A stretch of DNA of 64,000 bases from Cellulomonas hominis. GTDB taxonomy: Bacteria; Actinomycetota; Actinomycetes; Actinomycetales; Cellulomonadaceae. Of the stretch, positions 1-8,174 are shown one piece after another. The DNA lies in assembly GCF_014201095.1 (NCBI RefSeq), contig NZ_JACHDN010000001.1, positions 2,480,001 to 2,544,000 of the forward strand, in the 5' to 3' direction. The position numbers and the translations under genes were made by a program. Every line of letters begins with the position of its first letter. Position 1 is the first letter of the stretch. The notes beneath the pieces were generated by a model. It was not told the origin of the DNA. It made no database searches and worked only from the letters and a program-made list of their open reading frames with translations.

Positions 1-157
1 TGCTGTCCTCGGCCTCGACGGCCTGCGCGCCGGTCTCGATCAGCCGCGTGAGCAGCTGCGAGGTGGGTTGCCCGGGCCAGCGTCGGCCGGCGACCTCGAG
101 GGCGTGGGTCACCGCTGCGGTCTCCGTGATGGCGTGCCGGTGCTTGAGCGTGGGCAT
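1..157 (-). CDS. Antitoxin-like small DNA-binding protein (N-terminal part; runs off the left edge)
   Basis: The first 52 codons are visible, starting at ATG 157. The protein begins MPTLKHRH and continues through a short strand-like stretch (AITETAAV) into two predicted helices containing ARRWPGQ-like and SQLLTRLIETGAQAV-like segments. This resembles the small ribbon-helix-helix-type antitoxins common in actinobacteria; that is recognition of style, not of a named family. A TACACT box ends seven bases before the ATG, so the message is probably leaderless. Two GTGTNACAC palindromes sit over this promoter, as expected for an autorepressed module. The toxin or partner would lie beyond the window edge. 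The function is inferred; the reading frame is well supported. Confidence 0.6.
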   Translation of the reverse strand, partial: MPTLKHRHAITETAAVTHALEVAGRRWPGQPTSQLLTRLIETGAQAVEAEDS

Positions 158-196
158 ACCCGGAAGTGTAACACCGGGGCGCGAGGGTGTGACACC
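158..196 (-). promoter_or_regulatory. Promoter and twin operator of the antitoxin-like gene
   Basis: Minus-strand -10 box TACACT (170-165) lies seven bases before ATG 157. Palindrome GTGTAACAC (166-174) covers the -10 box, and GGTGTGACACC (186-196) covers the expected -35 position. Their centres (170 and 191) are 21 bp apart, two helical turns, so two dimers would bind the same face of the DNA. I infer cooperative autorepression. Confidence 0.55.
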
Positions 197-215
197 ATCG
201 GCGCCCTCGCCGGGC

Positions 216-1666
<1,451 letters not shown>

Positions 1667-4045
1667 ATGAAGACAACGAGAACGGCTTACGTCAAGGGTG
1701 CGGCGGTGGTCGCAGGGCTGTCCCTGTTCGCCCTCACCGCGTGCAGCCCGGGGTCCTCCGACGAGGACGGCTCCGCCGGCGACAGCTTCACCACGCGCGA
1801 CGTCACGGACGGCAAGACGGAGTTCGTGGTCGTCACCAACCCTGGCGACGGCCCGGTCCTGTCGTACGGCAAGGACAGCGGGATCGAGCTCCTCGAGGAG
1901 GAGATCGACGGCGCCACCTACGCGTTCAAGGACATGAACGGCAACGGCGAGCTGGACACGTGGGAGGACTGGCGCGAGACGTCGCAGGACCGCGCCGCCG
2001 ACCTGGCCCAGGACCTGTCGATCGAGCAGATCGCCGGCCTCATGCTCTTCTCGTCGCACGAGCGGTCCCCCGCGGACGGCCTGACGGACGCGCAGAAGGA
2101 GTACATGTCGGAGTCGCGACTGCGGAACGTGCTCAACGCGGGCCCGAACGACGTCACGGCGAACGTCACCTGGTCGAACCAGCTGCAGGCGTACGCCGAG
2201 GAGCTGGCGACGGACGACGAGCCGTACGTCCCCGTGAACTTCTCCTCCGACCCGCGGTCCACCGCGGAGAGCGGCGGCAACTACAACGCGTCCGGCGACA
2301 TCTCGCGCTGGCCCTCCAACCTGGGCCTGGCCGCGACGTTCGACACCGAGACGATGACGGCGTTCGCCGAGACCGTGTCGGCCGAGTACCGCGCGCTGGG
2401 CATCGGCACCGCGCTCAGCCCGCAGATCGACCTGGCGACCGAGCCGCGGTGGCTGCGCGTCGACGGCACGTTCGGCGAGAACGTCGAGCTGGCCAGCGCG
2501 ATGGCGAAGGCGTACGTCGAGGGCTTCCAGACGACGCCGGGCGCCGACGGCTGGGGCGACGAGTCCGTCAACGCGATGATCAAGCACTGGGCGGGCGACG
2601 GCCCGGGCGAGGGCGGCCGCGAGTCGCACACCGAGGCCGGCAAGTACGGCGTCTACCCGGGTGACAACTTCGACGCGCACGCCGACGTCTTCCTCGGCTC
2701 GATGGACTCCGCCGCGGTCATGACCGCGTACTCCATCGCGCTCGACGCGAACGGCGACCCGCTGGGTGGCGGCGACCGCATGGGCTCCGCGTACGACTCG
2801 TACCGCACGGGCCTGCTGCGCGAGAACTTCTCCGGCGTCGTCGTGACCGACTGGGGCGTCACCGCGGGCGGCAACACCGACCCCGAGGCGTTCATCGGCA
2901 CCTCCTGGGGCGCCGACGACCTCACGGTCGAGGAGCGCCACTACGCGATCCTCCAGAACGGCGTCGACATGTTCGGCGGCAACAACGCGGTCGAGCCCGT
3001 GCTCGCGGCGTACGACATGTGGCAGGCGGACTTCGAGGCCGGCGTCAACGAGATCGACGCCGACACCCGCTTCCAGGAGACGGGCGCCCGCGTCCTGAAC
3101 ATGCTGTTCCAGCCGGGCCTGTACGAGAACGCCTACCTGGACCTCGACGAGTCCAAGGAGATCGTCGCGAGCCAGGACAAGCTGGACGCCGGCTACCAGG
3201 CGCAGCTCGACTCGATCGTCATGCTGAAGAACGACGGCGAGACCGTCGCCGCGGCGGACGCCGAGTCCTGGAAGGACAAGACCGTCTACATCCCGCGGAA
3301 CTTCGACACCGGCCAGGCCGGCCTGTTCGGCCCGGGCGAGTACACCGAGGGCCCCGGCCTGACCGTCGAGATCGCGGAGCAGTACTTCGGCACCGTCGTC
3401 ACGGACGAGGCGGTCGAGGACGCGGACGGCAAGGTCACGAGCTACACCGCCCCCGACCTGTCCGACGTGGACCTGGTCCTCGTGGGCATGGACAGCCCGA
3501 GCAGCGGCGCGGTCTTCGCGAACTCCGGCCACGACGAGGCGACGGGCGAGTGGTACCCGCTGTCCCTGCAGTACCGCCCCTACACGGCTGACGGCGCGAA
3601 CGTCCGCCAGGTCTCCATCTCGGGCGACATCCTCCCGGACGGCACGCAGGAGAACCGCTCCTACTTCGGCAACACCTCGCGCACCTCGAACGAGGCCGAC
3701 CTCGACGCCTTCGAGCGCGCCGTGGCCGCCGTCGAGGCGTCCGGCAAGGACATCCCGGTCATCACGGTCCTGAAGGCGAAGAACCCGACGGTCCCGGCCG
3801 AGTTCGAGGCGAAGTCCGACGCGATCCTCGTGGGCTTCGGCGTCAGCGACCAGGCGCTCATCGAGACCGCGATCGGCCTCAACGAGCCGCAGGGCCGCCT
3901 GCCGATCGGCTTCCCGGCGTCCATGGACGCGGTCGAGAAGCAGCTCGAGGACGTCCAGGAGGACACCGAGCCGTACGTCGACGCGGCGGGCAACTCCTAC
4001 GCGTTCGGCTTCGGCCTGAACTACGCGGGTCCCATCACGGACTGA
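1667..4045 (+). CDS. Secreted lipoprotein glycoside hydrolase family 3 (beta-glucosidase-like)
   Basis: A 792-residue GH3 enzyme exported as a lipoprotein. The signal peptide (residues 1-25) ends in the lipobox LTAC, so Cys26 would be lipidated and the enzyme tethered outside the membrane. Residues 85-100 hold a DMNGNGELDTWEDWR segment, an EF-hand-like calcium loop seen in some GH3 enzymes. The TIM barrel follows, with SPQIDLATEPRWLR, MIKHWAGDGPGEGG (Lys near 306) and VVVTDWG, whose Asp395 is the expected nucleophile. The alpha/beta sandwich ends with the EPQGRLPIGFP and YAFGFGLNY motifs, so domain order is the usual one. ATG 1667 has a good ribosome-binding site; the open frame extends further upstream without one. 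The substrate is not determined by sequence. Confidence 0.9.
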   Translation: MKTTRTAYVKGAAVVAGLSLFALTACSPGSSDEDGSAGDSFTTRDVTDGKTEFVVVTNPGDGPVLSYGKDSGIELLEEEIDGATYAFKDMNGNGELDTWEDWRETSQDRAADLAQDLSIEQIAGLMLFSSHERSPADGLTDAQKEYMSESRLRNVLNAGPNDVTANVTWSNQLQAYAEELATDDEPYVPVNFSSDPRSTAESGGNYNASGDISRWPSNLGLAATFDTETMTAFAETVSAEYRALGIGTALSPQIDLATEPRWLRVDGTFGENVELASAMAKAYVEGFQTTPGADGWGDESVNAMIKHWAGDGPGEGGRESHTEAGKYGVYPGDNFDAHADVFLGSMDSAAVMTAYSIALDANGDPLGGGDRMGSAYDSYRTGLLRENFSGVVVTDWGVTAGGNTDPEAFIGTSWGADDLTVEERHYAILQNGVDMFGGNNAVEPVLAAYDMWQADFEAGVNEIDADTRFQETGARVLNMLFQPGLYENAYLDLDESKEIVASQDKLDAGYQAQLDSIVMLKNDGETVAAADAESWKDKTVYIPRNFDTGQAGLFGPGEYTEGPGLTVEIAEQYFGTVVTDEAVEDADGKVTSYTAPDLSDVDLVLVGMDSPSSGAVFANSGHDEATGEWYPLSLQYRPYTADGANVRQVSISGDILPDGTQENRSYFGNTSRTSNEADLDAFERAVAAVEASGKDIPVITVLKAKNPTVPAEFEAKSDAILVGFGVSDQALIETAIGLNEPQGRLPIGFPASMDAVEKQLEDVQEDTEPYVDAAGNSYAFGFGLNYAGPITD

Positions 4046-4053
4046 CCCGCACG

Positions 4054-4099
4054 CCGCCTCGCGGGTGGCCGGCCCCGGTGCCGGCCACCCGCGGGGCGG
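4054..4099 (+). terminator. Strong hairpin after the GH3 lipoprotein gene
   Basis: A 20-bp stem (4054-4073 with 4080-4099, one G-T wobble) and a six-base loop begin eight bases after the stop codon. There is no T tract, which is common for intrinsic terminators in very GC-rich actinobacteria. It separates the GH3 gene from the following lipoprotein and may also stabilise the 3' end. Confidence 0.65.
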
Positions 4100-4168
4100 A
4101 CCGCCTGCGAGGGCGGACCGGCCGCGGGGTGGGCCCGCGGCCAGCACTCACACGAGGAGCACAGCACA

Positions 4169-4588
4169 GTGAAGCGCAACAAGGTCCTGACGACCGGCCT
4201 CGGCGTCGTGGTCGCCCTCACCGGCCTCTTCGGCCTCACCGCCTGCGGCAGCGACGACAGCGGCAGCAGCAACGGCTCGTCCTCGGGCGAGCAGGCCGCG
4301 TCGGAGTCCGACATCGCGGAGGACCTGGAGAACGCCCGCACGGCCGTCGCCGACGCCCTCGCCGAGGACGACTCCTGGGCCCAGATCATGCTCGCGAGCG
4401 ACGTCCAGGCGCCGACCGTGAAGTACGGCCTGCTGGTCGTGCCCTACACCTACTCCGACGCGGCGTCCCGCATCCAGGGGACCATCAACATCGACGGCGG
4501 CAAGTACACGATCGACGGCGACTCCGCCGCGACCGGCCAGACCTGGCAGATCGACCAGGACGGGAACATCACCGAGGTCTCCGAGTAG
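4169..4588 (+). CDS. Small secreted lipoprotein of unknown function
   Basis: A 139-residue protein starting at GTG 4169 behind GAGGAG. The signal peptide carries the lipobox LTAC with Cys near residue 27, followed by a Ser/Gly/Asp-rich linker (about 28-50). The mature domain is about 90 residues and acidic: a helix with EDLENARTAVADALAED, then strands including KYGLLVVPYTYS, GTINIDGGKYTIDG and a QTWQIDQDGNITEV tail. No family is recognised. Its position between two exported GH3 enzymes, and its lipid anchor, suggest a substrate-binding or accessory role at the cell surface; this is inference from context. Hairpins lie before and after the gene, so it may be its own transcript. Confidence 0.85.
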   Translation: MKRNKVLTTGLGVVVALTGLFGLTACGSDDSGSSNGSSSGEQAASESDIAEDLENARTAVADALAEDDSWAQIMLASDVQAPTVKYGLLVVPYTYSDAASRIQGTINIDGGKYTIDGDSAATGQTWQIDQDGNITEVSE

Positions 4589-4623
4589 TCCTCGCCCCCG
4601 GCCGGCCCGTCCGGCCCCGCAGC

Positions 4624-4690
4624 CGAGTGCCCGCCCCTGCTGCCCAGCGGGCGGGCACTCGCCGTTGCGCGCCGGCCCCGGCCGGCGCGC
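4624..4690 (+). terminator. Two tandem hairpins after the small lipoprotein gene
   Basis: First hairpin: perfect 13-bp stem CGAGTGCCCGCCC with its complement (4624-4636, 4649-4661) and a 12-base loop, followed by the bases GCCGTT. Second hairpin: perfect 10-bp stem GCGCGCCGGC (4667-4676, 4681-4690) with a CCCG loop. This is a robust double terminator separating the lipoprotein from the next GH3 gene. Confidence 0.65.
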
Positions 4691-4819
4691 CGCACGGACC
4701 CGCGTCCGCCGACGACGCCGACGGTCCGTGCCCCAGAACCGACCGATCGTCCGGTGCCGGCGGCCGGCTCAGCGGACGCACCTAACCTGATCGCCGGCCC
4801 GCACTCGAGGAGGACTGCA

Positions 4820-7800
4820 GTGAACGCCAGGGCGAAGAACGCCGCACGCGCGAAGCAGCGCATGTCGAACAAGAAATTCCTGTGGATCTGGGTCCCGGTG
4901 CTCGCCGTGGTCACCGTGATCACGGTGGTGGCGAACGTCGCCCTGGTCGTCGCGGGCGGCTGGGTCGCCTCGCAGTTCGGGTCCGGGACGTACGAGTTCA
5001 CGAACTCGGAGGAGTCCGCCGACTGGGACACCGAGTACTACAGCTCGGACTTCGGCAGCATCGACGAGGTCGACGCGGCGGCGAAGGAGCTCGTCGAGGA
5101 GATCTCCGGCGCGGGCATCGTCCTGGCGAAGAACGAGGGCGCCGCCCTGCCGCTGGCGGCCGGGTCGAGCGTGACGATGCTGGGCCGCGCGGCCGCGGAC
5201 CCCGTGTTCGGCGGCTCCGGCTCCGGCTCGGTGGACACCAACTCGGCCGTGAACGCGCGGCAGGGCCTGGAGAACGCCGGCTTCACCGTCAACGACGCCG
5301 TGTACGGCGCGATCGAGGCGTACGCCGCCGAGAACCCGCGCGGGTACATCGAGATGGACAACCCGGGCGCCTCCACCTACTTCATCGGTGAGATGCCGGT
5401 TTCGGGCTACGAGGCCCAGTCGGCGTCGTTCGGCCAGTTCTCCGACGCCGCGGTGGTCTACATCGGCCGTCCGGGCGGCGAGGGCGGCGACCTGACCCGC
5501 GACATGACGGACTGGGACGAGAACGCCGAGCCCGGCCAGCACCAGCTCGAGCTCAACAAGGACGAGAAGGACCTGGTCGAGCTCGCGAAGGCGAACTTCG
5601 ACACCGTGGTCATCGTCGTGAACTCCTCGACCACCATCGAGATGGGCGACCTGCAGGCGGACACCGGGGTCGACGCGATCCTGCTCGCCGGCTCCCCGGG
5701 CGCCACCGGCCTGAACGCCGTGGGCCGCATCCTGTCCGGTGACGTGAACCCGTCCGGTCGCACCGCCGACCTGTGGGCAGCGGACTTCACCGCCGACCCG
5801 ACGTTCCCGAACTTCGGCGGCTTCCTGTACGACAACCTGTCGGTGTCGTACCCGGTGTCCTCGATCGAGACCGCCACGTCGAACGCGACCGTCACCGACG
5901 AGGCGCCGTTCGTGAACTACGCCGAGGGGATCTACTTCGGCTACCGGTACTACGAGACCGCCGCGGCCGAGGGCTTCATCGACTACGACCAGGCCGTCGT
6001 GTACCCGTTCGGCTACGGCCTGTCGTACACCGACTTCGCCTGGGAGGTCACCGACACCCAGGCCGGCGCGGTCGACGGCACCATCGCCGTGACCGTCCAG
6101 GTCACGAACACCGGCGCGGTCGCGGGCAAGGACGTCGTGGAGCTGTACTACACGGCGCCCTACACCCCGGGCGGCATCGAGAAGTCCGAGGTCGTCCTCG
6201 GCGACTTCGCGAAGACCGGCGTGATCGAGCCGGGCGCGAGCGAGTCCGTGACGCTCGAGCTGCCGGTCGAGGACATGGCGTCCTACGACTACGCCGACGC
6301 GGCGGCCTACGTGCTGGAGGCGGGCGACTACGCGATCTCGGTGCGCACCGACTCGCACACGGTCGCCGCCGGCACCGAGCCGATCACCTACACGGTCGAC
6401 TCCGACGTCGTGTACTCCGGCGAGAACCACCGCTCGACCGACCTGGCCGAGGTCACGAACCAGTTCGACGACGTCTCGGCGCAGTTCAGCACCGAGCCGG
6501 AGGACGGCAAGGTCCTGTCGATGTCCCGCGCGGACTTCGCCGGCACCTTCCCGACCGCCCCGACGGCCGACCAGCTCGTCGCGAGCGACGCGGTGGCCGA
6601 GGGCTTCGCGGCCTGGGACTACGACGCCGCCGCCGACGCGTTCTCCGGCGACATGCCGACGACCGGTGCGAGCACCGACCTGTCGCTGATCGACCTGCGC
6701 GGCCTGCCGAAGGACGACCCGAAGTGGGACGAGCTGCTCGACTCGCTGTCCGTCGGTGACATGACCGACATGCTGCTGAACGGCGCGTACCAGACCGCCG
6801 CGATCGGCTCGATCGGCAAGCCGCAGACCACCGAGCCCGACGGCCCGGCCGGCTTCTCCTCGTTCATCAACTCCTCCATCAACGGCGTGGCCTACCCGTC
6901 GGAGTTCCTCATCGCGCAGACGTGGGACGTCGACCTGGGCCGGGCGATGGGCGAGATGCTCGGCAACGAGGCGATGTTCAAGGACATCAACGGCTGGTAC
7001 GCCCCGGCGGCCAACCTGCACCGCTCGCCGTTCGCGGGCCGCAACTTCGAGTACTACTCGGAGGACCCGTTCCTGTCGGGCACGATGATGACCTCGGTCT
7101 CCAACGGCGCGGCGGCCAAGGGCGTGTACACCACGCTCAAGCACTTCGCGCTGAACGACCAGGAGACCAACCGGGTCAACAACGGCATCGCGACCTGGGC
7201 GACCGAGCAGACGATCCGCGAGATCTACCTCAAGCCGTTCGAGATGGCCGTCAAGAACATCTCGATGGACGTGTCCTACCTGTCCGACACCGAGGGCACG
7301 ATCTCGCAGACCACGGTCGGCTCGACCGCGGTGATGAGCTCGTTCAACCGCATCGGCGCCACGTGGGCCGGCGGTTCCGAGGCGCTCATGACGAACGTGC
7401 TGCGCGGTGAGTGGGGCTTCGAGGGCTTCGCGATCTCGGACTTCAACCTGTACCCGTACATGAACCCGAACCAGGGCATCAGCGCGGGCACGGACCTCAC
7501 CCTGACCTTCCAGCCGTCGAAGTCCTTCGGGGACACCACGTCGGCCAAGGCGGTCAGCGACATCCGCGAGGCGACCCACAACATCCTGTTCACGGTCGCC
7601 AACTCCAACGCGATGAACGGGCTGGCGCCGGGGGCCACGGTCTCCTACACCCCGCCGACCTGGGTCTACATCCAGATCATCGCGACGGTCGTGGTCGGCC
7701 TGCTCCTGCTGGCCGGTGCGTTCCTGGTGACGCGGCGCGTGCTGCGGAACCGCCAGGCGGGCGCGCCCGCCGCTGCTGCCGAGCCGGCGGTCGCCGGCGC

Positions 7801-7825
7801 CGGTCGCGGGGCCGACGGCAAGTAG
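4820..7825 (+). CDS. Membrane-anchored GH3 glycoside hydrolase with permuted domain order
   Basis: A 1001-residue protein starting at GTG 4820 behind GAGGAGGAC. One membrane helix (about residues 21-45, FLWIWVPVLAVVTV onward) follows a basic N-terminus; a second (about 948-972, IIATVVVGLLLLAGAF) sits at the C-terminus, so the catalytic part should lie outside, tethered at both ends. The domain order is reversed: the alpha/beta sandwich comes first (ending YPFGYGLSYT near 396), then an Fn3-like domain, then the TIM barrel (about 600-940) with EPDGPAGF, NFEYYSEDPFLSG, TLKHFALNDQE and AISDFN, whose Asp874 is the predicted nucleophile. Reversed GH3 enzymes are known, for example Ruminococcus albus beta-glucosidase. 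The double anchor is unusual. TAACCT at 4782-4787 is a candidate -10. Confidence 0.9.
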   Translation: MNARAKNAARAKQRMSNKKFLWIWVPVLAVVTVITVVANVALVVAGGWVASQFGSGTYEFTNSEESADWDTEYYSSDFGSIDEVDAAAKELVEEISGAGIVLAKNEGAALPLAAGSSVTMLGRAAADPVFGGSGSGSVDTNSAVNARQGLENAGFTVNDAVYGAIEAYAAENPRGYIEMDNPGASTYFIGEMPVSGYEAQSASFGQFSDAAVVYIGRPGGEGGDLTRDMTDWDENAEPGQHQLELNKDEKDLVELAKANFDTVVIVVNSSTTIEMGDLQADTGVDAILLAGSPGATGLNAVGRILSGDVNPSGRTADLWAADFTADPTFPNFGGFLYDNLSVSYPVSSIETATSNATVTDEAPFVNYAEGIYFGYRYYETAAAEGFIDYDQAVVYPFGYGLSYTDFAWEVTDTQAGAVDGTIAVTVQVTNTGAVAGKDVVELYYTAPYTPGGIEKSEVVLGDFAKTGVIEPGASESVTLELPVEDMASYDYADAAAYVLEAGDYAISVRTDSHTVAAGTEPITYTVDSDVVYSGENHRSTDLAEVTNQFDDVSAQFSTEPEDGKVLSMSRADFAGTFPTAPTADQLVASDAVAEGFAAWDYDAAADAFSGDMPTTGASTDLSLIDLRGLPKDDPKWDELLDSLSVGDMTDMLLNGAYQTAAIGSIGKPQTTEPDGPAGFSSFINSSINGVAYPSEFLIAQTWDVDLGRAMGEMLGNEAMFKDINGWYAPAANLHRSPFAGRNFEYYSEDPFLSGTMMTSVSNGAAAKGVYTTLKHFALNDQETNRVNNGIATWATEQTIREIYLKPFEMAVKNISMDVSYLSDTEGTISQTTVGSTAVMSSFNRIGATWAGGSEALMTNVLRGEWGFEGFAISDFNLYPYMNPNQGISAGTDLTLTFQPSKSFGDTTSAKAVSDIREATHNILFTVANSNAMNGLAPGATVSYTPPTWVYIQIIATVVVGLLLLAGAFLVTRRVLRNRQAGAPAAAAEPAVAGAGRGADGK

Positions 7826-8174
7826 CCGGCCCCCCGGGTGGCTCCCCGGGGGCGTGGGTCGCGGACCCGCGCCCCCGGGCGACCCGGACCACGCTCCCCG
7901 TCAGGCCGGCGGCGCCCACCACCACCGGCCTGACGGGGGAGCCCCCCTCTCTTTCTTTGCGCAGACCCTGCGGCCGCGCGGCCGCCGGTTCGTGCTGCCC
8001 CGGGTCGCGCCGCAGCGGCCGACGACCATTCATGCGCTGGTGGCGACCTTTCGTGCACCAGCGCCCCGCACCGCCGCACGACGGCGGCAGCCTTCTTCTG
8101 GGGACGCGTCGACGCGCCCCGCAGCGAGCAGTCACCGGCGACGACGTCGCCCTCCGCAGAACCAAGGAGACACT
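7826..8174 (+). terminator. Intergenic region with terminator hairpins and a promoter-proximal palindrome
   Basis: These 349 bases have no gene. A CCCGGGGGCG-type hairpin lies at about 7848-7882. A perfect 14-bp stem CCCCGTCAGGCCGG (7896-7909 with 7925-7938) is followed by a T-rich stretch at 7945-7959, the most classical rho-independent terminator in the window. Next come a self-complementary 16-mer GCGGCCGCGCGGCCGC (about 7969-7984) and an inverted repeat GCGCTGGTG (8034-8042 with 8056-8064), which could be an operator for the following GH3 gene. AAGGAG (8164-8169) is the ribosome-binding site for GTG 8175. Confidence 0.6.
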
